64,000 bases of DNA from Azospirillum sp. TSA2s. GTDB taxonomy: Bacteria; Pseudomonadota; Alphaproteobacteria; Azospirillales; Azospirillaceae. Below the pieces are notes generated by a model. It was not told the origin of the DNA and did not search any database. It saw nothing but the letters and a program-made list of their open reading frames with translations. Made by a program: the position numbers and the translations under genes. Every line of letters starts with the position of its first letter. The first letter of the stretch is position 1. The stretch covers positions 1-64,000 of the forward strand of contig NZ_CP039650.1 of NCBI RefSeq assembly GCF_004923315.1, in the 5' to 3' direction. Positions 1-9,500 of this stretch are shown in pieces.

Positions 1-147
1 GATGACAACCGGGCCGGGGGCAGGCCTCCCTCCCGCCAATCGCGCGGCCCTATCGTTGGTGACGCATTCCTGCCTCCTTTTCCGGCTGGACTTCCTGCAT
101 CCGCACCCCAAACTGTTGGTATAGAGGCTGCACGGGAGGGTCGGTCG

Positions 148-726
148 ATGACGGACACCACGGTCGCAATCCGCCAGGCGCGCGCGTCGGATGCCGACGG
201 CATGGCCCGCGTCCATGTGCAGAGCTGGCGGTCGACCTATCCTGGCCTGATCCCGGCGCAGTTCCTGGTCAACCTGTCCGAACCGGCCGCCGCCCAGCGC
301 TGGGCAGCCATCGCCGAGACGCGCGGCCCTGGCCAAGGCGCCTTCGTCGCCGTCGATGTCGCCGGCGGGATCGCCGCCCCCGGCACCATCGTCGGCATCG
401 CCTCCTTCGGCACGCGGCGGGTTGCGGTGCAGGGCCACGCGGGTGAGTTCCACGCGCTCTATCTGCTTGACGATGCAAAGGGTTACGGCATCGGCCGGCG
501 GCTGATGGCGGCGATGGCCGACCGTTTCCTGGCGGCCGGCGTCCGGTCGGCCGCGGTGTGGTGCCTGCGCGACAACCCGTCGCGCTGGTTCTACGAACGG
601 TTGGGCGGCATCAAGGTGGCGGAGCGGCCGATCCGCTTCGCCAGCACCGATCTGGTGGAGATCGCCTATGGCTGGCGCGACCTGACGCCGCTTGCACGCT
701 TGTCGGCGGGGCCGGAGGTGCGGTAG
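148..726 (+). CDS. GNAT-family N-acetyltransferase
   Basis: A 192-residue protein with the GNAT fold: an N-terminal segment beginning AIRQARASDADGMARVH, a central acyl-CoA binding loop (YGIGRRLM, about residues 111-119) and a C-terminal WFYERLGG motif. The family transfers acetyl from acetyl-CoA to an amine; the substrate here cannot be told. It is cytoplasmic, with no signal peptide. A GGGAGGG ribosome-binding site lies just upstream of the ATG and a TATAGA hexamer at about 120-125 could be a -10 box. It ends 36 bp before guaA on the same strand, so the two may share a transcript. The family is certain, the role is not. Confidence 0.85.
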   Translation: MTDTTVAIRQARASDADGMARVHVQSWRSTYPGLIPAQFLVNLSEPAAAQRWAAIAETRGPGQGAFVAVDVAGGIAAPGTIVGIASFGTRRVAVQGHAGEFHALYLLDDAKGYGIGRRLMAAMADRFLAAGVRSAAVWCLRDNPSRWFYERLGGIKVAERPIRFASTDLVEIAYGWRDLTPLARLSAGPEVR

Positions 727-762
727 TGAGGGGCCTTGAGTCCCCCGCATCAGGATTCGTCG

Positions 763-2331
763 ATGTCCAGCGCCGCTTCCCTTTCCGCCGAACGCGTCCT
801 CATTCTCGATTTCGGGTCGCAGGTCACCCAGCTCATCGCCCGCCGTGTGCGCGAGAGCGGGGTCTATTGCGAAATCCATCCCTTCGGCATGAGCGACGAG
901 CGTATCCGCGAGTATGACCCGAAGGCCATCATCCTGTCCGGCAGCCCGGCCTCCGTCACCGAGGCGAACGGCCCGCGCGCGCCGCAGGCGGTGTTCGACC
1001 TGAAGGTCCCGGTGCTCGGCATCTGCTATGGCCAGCAGACGATGTGTCAGCAGCTGGGCGGCAACGTCTCCGGCTCCGACCACCGCGAGTTCGGCCGCGC
1101 CTTCATCGAGATCAAGGAGCCATGCGCCCTGTTCGACGGGCTGTGGGAGGTCGGGTCGAAGGAACAGGTGTGGATGAGCCACGGCGACCGTGTCACCGCC
1201 CTACCCGACGGCTTCCGCGCCGTGGCGGTCAGCGATGGCGCCCCCTTCGCCGCCATCGCCAATGACCAACGCCGCATGTACGGCGTGCAGTTCCACCCGG
1301 AGGTGGTCCACACCCCGCATGGCGCCCAGTTGCTGGCGAACTTCGTCCACCGCGTCGCCGGCATCAAGGGCGACTGGACCATGGCCGCCTTCAAGCAGCA
1401 GGCCATCGAGAAGATCCGCGCCCAGGTCGGCAAGGGCAAGGTGATCTGCGGCCTGTCCGGCGGCGTCGATTCGTCGGTCGCGGCCGTGCTGATCCACGAG
1501 GCCATCGGCGATCAACTGACCTGCATCTTCGTCGACACCGGCCTGATGCGCGCCGGCGAGTCGGAAGAGGTCGTGCGGCTGTTCCGCGACCACTACAACA
1601 TCCCGTTGGTCCACCGCGAGGCATCGGACCTGTTCCTGGGCAAGCTGGCCGGCGTCACCGATCCGGAGCAGAAGCGCAAGATCATCGGCGGCCTGTTCAT
1701 CGACGTCTTCGACGAGGAGAGCGCCAAGGTCGGCGGTGCGGAGTTCCTGGCCCAGGGCACCCTCTACCCCGACGTGATCGAGAGCGTGTCCTTCACCGGC
1801 GGTCCGTCGGTCACCATCAAGTCTCACCACAATGTCGGCGGCCTGCCGGAGCGGATGAAGCTGAAGCTGGTCGAGCCGCTGCGCGAGCTGTTCAAGGACG
1901 AGGTGCGCGCTTTGGGCCGCGAACTCGGCCTGCCGCCGGCCTTCATCGGCCGCCACCCCTTCCCCGGCCCGGGCCTCGCCATCCGCGTCCCCGGCGAGAT
2001 CACGCCGGAGAAGCTGGAGATCCTGCGCAAGGCCGACACGATCTATCTGGAGGAAATCCGCAACGCCGGCCTCTATGACGCGATCTGGCAGGCTTTCGCC
2101 GTTCTGCTGCCGGTCCGCACCGTCGGCGTGATGGGCGACGGCCGCACCTACGACCATGTGCTGGCTCTGCGCGCCGTGACCTCCACCGACGGCATGACCG
2201 CCGACTGGTACCCCTTCCCCCACGACTTCCTGGCGCGCGTCTCGAACCGCATCGTCAACGAGGTCCGCGGCGTCAACCGCGTCGTCTACGACATCACGTC
2301 GAAGCCGCCGGGGACCATCGAGTGGGAATGA
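763..2331 (+). CDS. guaA: GMP synthase (glutamine-hydrolysing)
   Basis: Converts XMP to GMP using ATP and glutamine, the last step of guanine nucleotide synthesis in the cytoplasm. The 522-residue protein has the full two-domain layout: an N-terminal class I glutamine amidotransferase with nucleophile Cys88 in GICYGQQ and the His178/Glu180 pair in FHPEV, then the ATP pyrophosphatase domain with PP-loop SGGVDSS (232-238) and the C-terminal dimerisation domain ending in IEWE. An in-frame TTG lies 27 bp upstream, but the ATG at 763 has an AGGA about 7 bp before it and gives the usual N-terminus. A strong intrinsic terminator follows at once. The 3' end of guaA is a known integration hotspot in other bacteria, which matters for the islet that follows. 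Confidence 0.98.
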   Translation: MSSAASLSAERVLILDFGSQVTQLIARRVRESGVYCEIHPFGMSDERIREYDPKAIILSGSPASVTEANGPRAPQAVFDLKVPVLGICYGQQTMCQQLGGNVSGSDHREFGRAFIEIKEPCALFDGLWEVGSKEQVWMSHGDRVTALPDGFRAVAVSDGAPFAAIANDQRRMYGVQFHPEVVHTPHGAQLLANFVHRVAGIKGDWTMAAFKQQAIEKIRAQVGKGKVICGLSGGVDSSVAAVLIHEAIGDQLTCIFVDTGLMRAGESEEVVRLFRDHYNIPLVHREASDLFLGKLAGVTDPEQKRKIIGGLFIDVFDEESAKVGGAEFLAQGTLYPDVIESVSFTGGPSVTIKSHHNVGGLPERMKLKLVEPLRELFKDEVRALGRELGLPPAFIGRHPFPGPGLAIRVPGEITPEKLEILRKADTIYLEEIRNAGLYDAIWQAFAVLLPVRTVGVMGDGRTYDHVLALRAVTSTDGMTADWYPFPHDFLARVSNRIVNEVRGVNRVVYDITSKPPGTIEWE

Positions 2332-2361
2332 GGCGAGTGGAAGGTTCTACAGTCGAAGGAC

Positions 2362-2386
2362 AAAGGGGCGGGAAACCGCCCCTTTT
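2362..2386 (+). terminator. Intrinsic terminator of guaA
   Basis: A perfect 10-bp stem (AAAGGGGCGG with CCGCCCCTTT) closes on a GAAA tetraloop and is followed by a T-rich run. It starts about 30 bp after the guaA stop codon and marks the left edge of the conserved gene block. Confidence 0.9.
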
Positions 2387-2404
2387 CCTTTGTCCGTTCA
2401 GTGG

Positions 2405-2433
2405 CCACTCAATACAGCGATTCGACTGTCTGC
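2405..2433. repeat. 29-bp imperfect direct repeat, left copy
   Basis: Matches 3471-3499 at 25 of 29 positions in the same orientation. On the minus strand both copies encode the same C-terminal residues, QTVESL then Tyr (here) or Phe (right copy), then a TGA stop. Two of the four mismatches are third-position silent changes and the other two turn the last Phe codon into Tyr. That suggests two diverged coding copies rather than a freshly made attachment-site duplication. Confidence 0.7.
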
Positions 2434-2546
2434 ATCTCAAGACCGTACCGTCCGCCGCGTGCATACTTACGAGGATAGGAAGGGACCGGCCCACTACGCG
2501 CATTGATCGTTCCAAACCTAGTCCGCCCATTCTCGCGGTCAGAATA
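2409..2546 (-). pseudogene. 3' remnant of a paralogue of the small gene at 3475-3693
   Basis: A 45-codon open frame on the minus strand with no plausible start codon at its upstream end. Its last 19 residues align without gaps to the end of the intact 72-residue protein, with 11 identities including K..RG.R and the terminal QTVESL. The upstream part shows no Cys-rich region. It reads as the stranded 3' end of a related gene. Inference from the alignment alone; the segment is short. Confidence 0.45.
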
Positions 2547-2609
2547 TCAGATCGCCGACGAGCACACTAAAGAGACAAAAAGTTTAGAGCGCGTACGCAC
2601 GAAGACATA

Positions 2610-3368
2610 CTAGGGAATTAATAAGGGGAAATCCCCAGATGCCAAATTTTCAGATATAGCAACATAGCGCTTTATTATTTCTCTTGTCAGGGTGAGCGCG
2701 CGAATTCGTTGGTCCCCATCTACCCAAACAACTTTCCCATGCCTAACCTCACCTGCCATATCTCGCAAAGTCTCTAGGCATTCAGGGGCTAATTTGAGTT
2801 GGTTTTCCAAGATAGCTATTGCAGTTTTCTTCTGCTTATCATTAAGGGACTCCACAGACTTCACATGCTGAATCAGAGATTCAGTGGCTCTGTAACAGAA
2901 AAATCCAGTATCTCCCGGATATCGCACGGCGCTTCGAAAGTCCGCCAAGGCTCGCCCCACATATGGATTTTGCGAAGCCGCAGATATGATACCGAAGAGG
3001 TCTAAATTCATCATCTCATCATTCTTTATCCCAATAGTCGTTTCGCTCGGCCCAAATACAATTGTTTCCCCTGACTGCGTATCTGTCAGAGAAACTATGT
3101 CGACGACATAACCAACCACAGCCTCCAGGCAAGCTGCGTCTGTAACTTGCTGTATAAAGTCACCTAAAACATTTTTTGCTGTGAACGGATTCAGAATCTT
3201 AGTTTCTGACACAAGAATGCATGTAATTTGATTTTTATAGATTGTTAGACGAATATCACCATGAATACCCGCCTCGGGATGGCGGAATTTAACACCAAAT
3301 GGCGTGCCAAGTTCCAACATCGCGCGCTCTGGTGTTACGACGCCAGACAACACATAAGTGTATGTCAT
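2610..3368 (-). CDS. Unfamiliar protein, possible HEPN-like C-terminal domain
   Basis: A 252-residue protein whose base composition is far more AT-rich than anything around it, so probably acquired. The chosen ATG has GGAG about 9 bp upstream; the longer frame has five extra residues and no better site. The N-terminal half is beta-rich with no motif recognised. From about residue 140 the pattern becomes helical: FFCYRATESL (157-166), a Lys/Glu-rich stretch, then LRDMAGEVRHG (201-211), then a final helix. The CYRA.E ... R...RHG arrangement recalls HEPN or Apea-type helical bundles, where a conserved Arg and His make an RNase site, but the spacing (Arg202 or Arg209 to His210) is not the canonical R-x4-6-H. 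No signal peptide or membrane segment. No toxin or antitoxin partner is visible next to it. Function unknown. Confidence 0.7.
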   Translation of the reverse strand: MTYTYVLSGVVTPERAMLELGTPFGVKFRHPEAGIHGDIRLTIYKNQITCILVSETKILNPFTAKNVLGDFIQQVTDAACLEAVVGYVVDIVSLTDTQSGETIVFGPSETTIGIKNDEMMNLDLFGIISAASQNPYVGRALADFRSAVRYPGDTGFFCYRATESLIQHVKSVESLNDKQKKTAIAILENQLKLAPECLETLRDMAGEVRHGKVVWVDGDQRIRALTLTREIIKRYVAISENLASGDFPLLIP

Positions 3369-3470
3369 AGCTAATCTCCACATTAACTAGGAAACTACGT
3401 ATATCAGATATGACGAATATGGTCAGAAATTTATAAGGGACTTAGTAAAAGGTCAGCAGATCGCCCCCTG

Positions 3471-3499
3471 CCACTCAGAACAGCGACTCGACCGTCTGC
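3471..3499. repeat. 29-bp imperfect direct repeat, right copy
   Basis: Partner of 2405-2433. This copy is the 3' end of the intact small gene at 3475-3693 and carries its stop codon. The low-GC gene lies wholly between the two copies, as for an element inserted at the 3' end of a gene. Confidence 0.7.
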
Positions 3500-3693
3500 G
3501 TCCTGGGACTGCGCCGTTTGCCGCGGATTGGCTTGGGGCTGGATGGCAGCATCCCCTCCCTTTGGGCACAGAGGTCGTGCCAGACATGACCCGGCCGCTC
3601 CGGCGTCCAATACATGGGCTCGCCAAGCAGCACCTCTTCACCGCAACAGCTGCAGGGGGGATATGGGCTGGATGTGTGTTCGGACCGGTCCAT
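3475..3693 (-). CDS. Small Cys/His-rich, probably zinc-binding protein
   Basis: A 72-residue protein. The middle reads PCSCCGEE, then GEPMYW, then GHVWHDLC, a C-x-C-C ... H-x2-H-x2-C spacing like a compact treble-clef zinc finger, so metal binding is likely. The tail is basic (KPIRGKRRSPR) and ends QTVESLF. The ATG at 3691-3693 was chosen because the conserved-looking sequence starts there; the same frame stays open far upstream only because of high GC. No partner protein is identifiable. It could be a nucleic-acid-binding or adaptor protein. Its last codons form the right-hand repeat of the islet. Existence is supported by the motif and the paralogous remnant; function is unknown. Confidence 0.55.
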   Translation of the reverse strand: MDRSEHTSSPYPPCSCCGEEVLLGEPMYWTPERPGHVWHDLCAQREGMLPSSPKPIRGKRRSPRTQTVESLF

Positions 3694-3845
3694 CTCACCG
3701 TTATGCCAGTGGTGAGGCGATCCGTAAGTGATACGGATCAAATCAGACCGCAAGGGCGCAAAAAAATCGCTCAGCTCACGCTGAGAGGACGGAGGCCGGC
3801 CCTGCTTTCCCGCAACGGGGAAAAGCGGCCGGCAACCTTCTTGCC

Positions 3846-4904
3846 CTACCGTGCGTCGGCCAGCGCGACGCAGGCGCGGTCGCGGCCGGCGAGGCTGCCG
3901 CAGCCGTCGGCGCGTTGGGAGACGAAGCGCATGACCACACGCTCGCCCTTGCCGACCGACTGCGGAGGAAGCAGCGCTTCGGCGACCTGCGTGGTGAATT
4001 GCGGGCTGACCCGATGCGTGGTCGGCGGCGCCGAGTCGAGACTGGCGACCTGGACCGGCTTGGCGGCGGGCAGCACGGGTGCGGGCAGTGATGCCACCGC
4101 CACGGGTGCCGGGGCCGGATCGGCGAGTTTCGGCTCGGCCGGATGCGGTTCCATCCGGCGCGGCTCGACCGCACGGGATTCGGGGGCGCGGGAGTCCAGC
4201 GCGGCGGAGGCGACGACGACCGGCGCCGGCTCGGACCGCTGCGGCGGGGCCGTCGGCCTGCCGCCTTGCGGCTTCGGCGCGTCGTCCGGTACCACCGCGA
4301 CCTCGATCGCCGAGGCGCCGGCGGCCTGCGACGGCTCGCGCGGCGCTGCGCCGCGCAGAACCGGGGTCAGGGCCGCCAGATACATCTTCGTCTCGCGCGG
4401 CAGCCGCTGCTTGCCGGCCAGATGCTGGGCATAGCAGGCGGGGCCGCAATTGTAGGCGGCCAGGAAACCGGGAGCGCCGAACAGGTCGTACATCTCGCGC
4501 AGGTACGCAGTGCCGGCCATGATGTTGTCGCGCGGGTTCGACGGGTCGGGACCGAGACCGTACTGTGTCCGCATCAGCTCATAGGTGCCGGGCATCACCT
4601 GCATCAGCCCGATTGCCCCGGCGGAGCTGGTCAGCACCTTGCCGCTGTTGGTGGTCGCACGGCCATTGCTCTCGCGCATCATCACCGCACGGATCCATTT
4701 CTCCGGCATGTCGTATTTCTGGGAAGCCTCGCGGATCAGCGGGACCCAGCGCGACAGCGGATCGTTCGGGTCCGGGACATAGGCGGCTTCGACCGGCGGG
4801 GCCGTCTGCACCTGCGGCGCTTCGGAGGCGCAGCCGGCCAGACCGAGGGCGAGGCACAGCATTGCACCGGCGGCGTTGATCGTCGCGAGGTTTCGTATGA
4901 CCAC
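3846..4904 (-). CDS. Lipoprotein lytic transglycosylase (SLT domain)
   Basis: Cleaves peptidoglycan glycan strands to anhydromuropeptides at the periplasmic face of the envelope. The start is taken as GTG, which has GGAA about 8 bp upstream and gives a tight signal peptide ending in lipobox LAGC (Cys25); the frame extends 12 residues further to a TTG. The SLT domain follows: catalytic Glu78 in RESNGRA, then GLMQVMPGTY (about 99-108) and the AYNCGP motif near residue 150. The C-terminal half is low-complexity, rich in Pro and Ala, ending in a short ordered region with two Cys. Total 352 residues. It is transcribed away from the efflux operon at 5279. Confidence 0.85.
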   Translation of the reverse strand: MVIRNLATINAAGAMLCLALGLAGCASEAPQVQTAPPVEAAYVPDPNDPLSRWVPLIREASQKYDMPEKWIRAVMMRESNGRATTNSGKVLTSSAGAIGLMQVMPGTYELMRTQYGLGPDPSNPRDNIMAGTAYLREMYDLFGAPGFLAAYNCGPACYAQHLAGKQRLPRETKMYLAALTPVLRGAAPREPSQAAGASAIEVAVVPDDAPKPQGGRPTAPPQRSEPAPVVVASAALDSRAPESRAVEPRRMEPHPAEPKLADPAPAPVAVASLPAPVLPAAKPVQVASLDSAPPTTHRVSPQFTTQVAEALLPPQSVGKGERVVMRFVSQRADGCGSLAGRDRACVALADAR

Positions 4905-5278
4905 GAGTGAATTTCCGTGCTGTTGGCGCGGGCGGGACAAGAGTTGGATCGCTTTTCAATGTATAGGCCACGCCTGTCAAGCGACATCACGGCCGTTTGT
5001 CGAATCCTGTCCCGAAGATGCCTCAAAGTTGCCCGATTTATCCCTTGTAACGAAGTCGACAATTAGGATTTTTGGCAAATGCTGGTATGCCAATCTTCGC
5101 TGCCCATCTGGATAGAACCATCCCGTGCTCCCATCCTGTCATAAGGCGCGACAATGAGAACCTTGACGGAACATCCGCGCCACCCCTAATGGAGGGCACC
5201 GGCCACGCCCTCAACCGACGCCGCCTTGACCGCAAGCCTTGTTGATCGCCTTGGGCCGGCCGAATTGGATCGACGATC
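4905..5278. other. Divergent intergenic region
   Basis: About 370 bases separate the transglycosylase (left) and the efflux pair (right). It must hold both promoters and is somewhat less GC-rich than the flanking genes. No strong palindrome or regulator gene was seen in it. Confidence 0.5.
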
Positions 5279-6496
5279 ATGACCGCCCCGCAACGGACCT
5301 TCACACCGGCTCCCCAGCCTTTGCAGCCCCAGCGGCCTCCGCCGCAGGGCGATGCCCCGCCCCCGCCCCGTCCGCGGCGGCGGTTCGGCCGGCTGTTGCT
5401 GGTCCTTCTGGTCGTGCTCGCGGCCGGCGGCGGGGTTGCCCTGTGGCGTGCAAGCAGCCCGGCGGCGCTTCCCCCTGCTCCGTCTGTCCCGGCGGCGGAA
5501 CGGCCGGTGGAGCTGACGGCGTTGGAAGTAACGGCCGTCGCGCCGCGCGCGCTGACGGAAACCGTGCGCCTCAGTGGTTCCGTTTCCCCCATGGAACAGT
5601 CGGCGGTGAAGGCCGAAGTGGCCGCGAGGCTGGCCGAGGTGCTGGTGCGCGAGGGGCAGGCGGTCCGCCGCGGCGATGTGCTGGCCCGCTTCGACACGGT
5701 CGAGCTGACCGCCCGCCTGAACGAGAAGCAGGCCAATCTGGAAGGCGCCCGCGCCCAGATGGTGCTGGCCGAAAAGACGTTGTCCAAGAACCGCACGCTG
5801 AACCGCAGCAACATCGTTTCCGACACCAGCCTGGATCAGGCCGAAAGCAGCTTCGGCTTCCAGCGCGCGCAGGTCGATGCGCTGGCCGCCCAGGTGGAAC
5901 TGGCGCGCAAGGCCCTGCGCGACGCGGTGGTGGTCAGCCCCATCGACGGCATGGTCGCCACCCGCTCCGTCAATCCGGGGGAAAATCTGGCGGTGAACGC
6001 CGCCATGTTCACCATCGTCGACCTGTCGCGGGTGGAGGTCGAGGCGACCGTCCCGGCGGAGCAGGTGGCGCGGCTCGCCGTCGGCCAGGCCGCGACCCTG
6101 CGGGTGGAAGGCTTCGGCGAGCGGGAGTTCGCCGGCCGCGTCGCCCGCATCAACCCCATGGCGCGGGCGGGGTCGCGCGCCATCCCCGTCTATGTGACGA
6201 TCGACAACAAGGACGGCGCGTTGCGCGGGGGCATGTTCGCCAGCGGCGAGGTTCTGGTGGCGCAGGCATCGGGCGCCATCGCCGTGCCGCCGGTCGCCAT
6301 CCGCCATGACGAGCAGGGCGACTTCGTTCTGGTCATCACCGATGGCCGCACGGAGCGCCGGCCCGTCACGCGCGTGGGATCGTGGGCGCGCGGCGATCTG
6401 GTGCAGGTGGAGGGGCTGGCACCGGGCGACCGCGTGGTCACCGGCAACCTGCCCGGCCTGACCGCCGGCCGCCCCGTCACGATTGCCGGCGCCTGA
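5279..6496 (+). CDS. RND efflux membrane fusion protein (HlyD/AcrA family)
   Basis: Periplasmic adaptor linking an inner-membrane RND pump to an outer-membrane channel. The 405-residue protein starts with a Pro-rich cytoplasmic segment of about 35 residues, then one membrane anchor (about 37-55, RLLLVLLVVLAAGGG). The rest has the usual order: barrel-sandwich half (VRLSGSVSPMEQSAVKAEV), alpha-hairpin, second half-motif VVSPIDGMVATRSVNPGE, then beta-barrel and membrane-proximal domains. It lacks a lipobox, so it is anchored by the helix. The permease starts 15 bp downstream. No outer-membrane factor gene is nearby, so a shared TolC-type channel is likely used. Substrate unknown. Confidence 0.92.
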   Translation: MTAPQRTFTPAPQPLQPQRPPPQGDAPPPPRPRRRFGRLLLVLLVVLAAGGGVALWRASSPAALPPAPSVPAAERPVELTALEVTAVAPRALTETVRLSGSVSPMEQSAVKAEVAARLAEVLVREGQAVRRGDVLARFDTVELTARLNEKQANLEGARAQMVLAEKTLSKNRTLNRSNIVSDTSLDQAESSFGFQRAQVDALAAQVELARKALRDAVVVSPIDGMVATRSVNPGENLAVNAAMFTIVDLSRVEVEATVPAEQVARLAVGQAATLRVEGFGEREFAGRVARINPMARAGSRAIPVYVTIDNKDGALRGGMFASGEVLVAQASGAIAVPPVAIRHDEQGDFVLVITDGRTERRPVTRVGSWARGDLVQVEGLAPGDRVVTGNLPGLTAGRPVTIAGA

Positions 6497-6511
6497 TCGG
6501 GAGCAGCCGCC

Positions 6512-9500
6512 ATGCCGATCACCCGCATCAGCGTCGACAACCCGGTCTTCGCCACCATGATGATGGTGGCGCTGATGGTGCTCGGCCTCTTCTCCTACAA
6601 CCGGCTGGGCGTCGACCTGTTTCCCGACGTCGATTTCCCGGTGGTGGTGGTCAGCACCAGCTATCCCGGCGCCAGCCCGGAGACGGTGGAGACCGACATC
6701 ACCCGGCCGGTCGAGGATGCGATCAACACCATCGCCGGCATCAAGACCCTGACCTCGCGCTCCTACGAGGGCCAGTCGGTGGTGATCGCGGAGTTCGAGC
6801 TGAAGACCTCCTCGGTCCAGGCATTGCAGGACGTGCGCGAGAAGGTCTCGGCCATCCGCGCCAGCTTCCGGGACGAGGTGAAGGACCCGCAGATCACCCG
6901 GTTCAACCCGGATGACCAGCCGATCCTGTCCATCGCCGTCACGTCGGACCTGCGGTCCTTGCGCGACCTCACCACGCTGACCGACCAGATCATCCTGAAG
7001 CGCCTGCAGAATGTCCGCGGCGTCGGCAAGGCGACCATCGCCGGCGGGGTGAAGCGCCAGATCCTGGTCCGCCTGAAGCCGGAAAAGCTGGAGGCGCTGA
7101 ACGTCGGCGTCGACGAGGTGATCGCCACCGTCACCGGTGAGAACCAGGACGTTCCCGCTGGCACCGTCACCGGCCAGGGGCGGGAGCGCGTGGTGCAGGT
7201 GGAGGGGCGCGTCCGCAATCCGCGCGACCTGCTGGACCTGATCGTCGCCCGCCGCGGCAACAGCCCGGTACGGCTGGGTCAGGTCGCCGAGGTGGTCGAC
7301 GGGCAGGAGGAGCAGGACTCCGCCGCCCTGCTGAACGGCAACCCGGCGCTGGCCGTCGATGTGGTCAAGGTCCAGGGCGCCAACACGGTGGAGGTCGCGC
7401 GCGGTCTGCAGGGGGCGATCGGGGATCTGCGGACCAACGGCTCCCTGCCGCCGGACGTGACGTTGGCGGTGGTGCGTGACAGCTCCCGCGGCATCACGAA
7501 CTCGCTCAGCAACGTGCAGAAGACGCTGGTCGAGGGCGGCATCCTGACCATCCTGATCGTCATGGTCTTCCTGGGGTCCTGGCGCAGCACGGTCATCACC
7601 GCCCTGACCCTGCCGGTCGCCGTGCTCGGCACCTTCGGGATGCTGGCGGCGATGGGCTTCACGCTGAACATGATGACGCTGATGGCGCTGTCGCTCGCCA
7701 TCGGCATCCTGATCGACGACGCCATCGTGGTGCGCGAGAACATCATGCGCCACCTCGCCCGCGGCCAGGGCCACCGGCAGGCGGCGCTCGACGGCACGGC
7801 GGAGATCGGGCTGGCGGTTCTGGCGACCACGCTCACCATCGTCGCGGTGTTCCTGCCGGTCGCCTTCATGGGCGGCATCATCGGCCGCTTCTTCCTGCAA
7901 TTCGGCATCACCGTCTCGGCGGCGGTGCTGATCTCGCTGTTCGTGTCATTCACGCTCGACCCCATGCTGTCGAGCGTCTGGTACGACCCCGCGGCCCATG
8001 GCAAACACGGCCGCTCCATCTTCGGCCGCTTCGCGGCAGCGTTCGAGCGCGGCTTCACCGCCGTCTCGCACGGCTATGGCCGGCTGCTGCGCTGGGGCCT
8101 GCGTCGGCGCTGGGTGGTGATGATCGCGGCACTGGCGATCTTCTTCGGCAGCTTCCTGCTGGTCCCGCGCATCGGCGTGGAGTTCGTCCCCGCCGCCGAC
8201 CTTGGCGAGCAGATCGTCGAGGTGGAAACCCCCGTCGGCTCATCGCTCGCCGCGACCACCGCCAAGACCAAACAGGTCGAGGCGGCGATCCGCGAGTTCC
8301 CGGAAATCGCCTACACCTACAGCACCGTCAATACCGGCGTATCGATCGGCCACAACCGCGGCAGCATCTATCTGCGCTATGTTCCCATCGACCAGCGCAA
8401 GCGCTCGCCGAACGACCTCGCCCCGCTGCTGCGCCAACGGCTGTCGGCGATCCCCGGCGTCACCATGGGCATCGCCATCCCCGGCGTCGGCGGCGTGCAG
8501 AAGCAGATCCAGGTGTCGGTGCAGGGCCGCGACATCGCCGAATTGGATCGGCTGTCGCAGAAGGTCATCGGCGCCATGCGCGCCATCCCCGGCTTCGTGG
8601 ATGTCGACAGCACGCTGAAGGCGGCCAAGCCGACGCTCGCCGTCCGGCTGGAGCGCGACCTTGCCAGCGACCTCGGCATCAGCACCACCAAGGTGGCCGA
8701 CACGCTGCGCCCGCTGTTCGCCGGCGACACGGTGTCGAGTTGGAAGGCGCCGGACGGCGAGAGTTACGACGTGCTGGTCCGCCTGCCGGAGGCCGACCGT
8801 GCCGGCCGCGCCGATCTCGACCGCATCTATCTGTCGGGTGGGAGAGACGTCGCCGACACGCCGCGCATGATCCCGCTGTCCCAGGTGGCGGAGGTGACGA
8901 CGACGCTCGGCGCCTCGCAGATCAACCGGCGCGATCTGCAGCGCGAGGTGAATGTCCAGGCCAACGTCCAGGGCCGCGCCGCCGGCGACGCCGGACGCGA
9001 ATTGCAGGCGGCATTGGCGAAGATCGAACTGCCGCCCGGCTACCGCATCGTCTTCGGCGGATCGACCAAGGACATCGCGGAGACCAGCGGCTATGCGGCG
9101 CAGGCGCTGGCGCTCGCCGTCATCCTGATCTACCTGATCCTGGCCTCGCAGTTCGGCAGCTTCCTGCAACCGCTCGCCATCATGGCCTCGCTGCCGCTGT
9201 CGCTGGTCGGCGTGTTCCTGGGCCTGCTGGTGGCGGGATCGACGCTGAACATCTTCAGCGCCATCGGCTTCATCATGCTGATGGGTCTGGTGACCAAGAA
9301 CGCCATCCTGCTGGTCGATTTCGCCAACCAGGCGCGCAAACGCGGCGCCAGCCTGCACGATGCACTGGTGGAGGCCGGCATCATCCGCCTGCGCCCCATC
9401 GTGATGACCACCGCGGCGATGATCTTCGGCATGATCCCGCTGGCGCTCGGCATCGGCGAGGGCGCGCAGCAGCGGGCGCCGATGGCCCATGCGGTGATCG

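Noticed and set aside
3475..4449. A 324-codon minus-strand frame reading into the small Cys-rich gene
   Set aside because: Only the last 72 residues have natural protein character; the remainder is a shifted frame of the transglycosylase gene.
5186..7900. A 904-codon open frame on the minus strand across the efflux genes
   Set aside because: Composition is dominated by His, Arg, Gln and Asp, as expected for antisense of GC-rich coding DNA, and no family motif appears. The same holds for other long antisense frames, such as 1201-2223, 8240-9625, 29104-30690 and 13811-15451.
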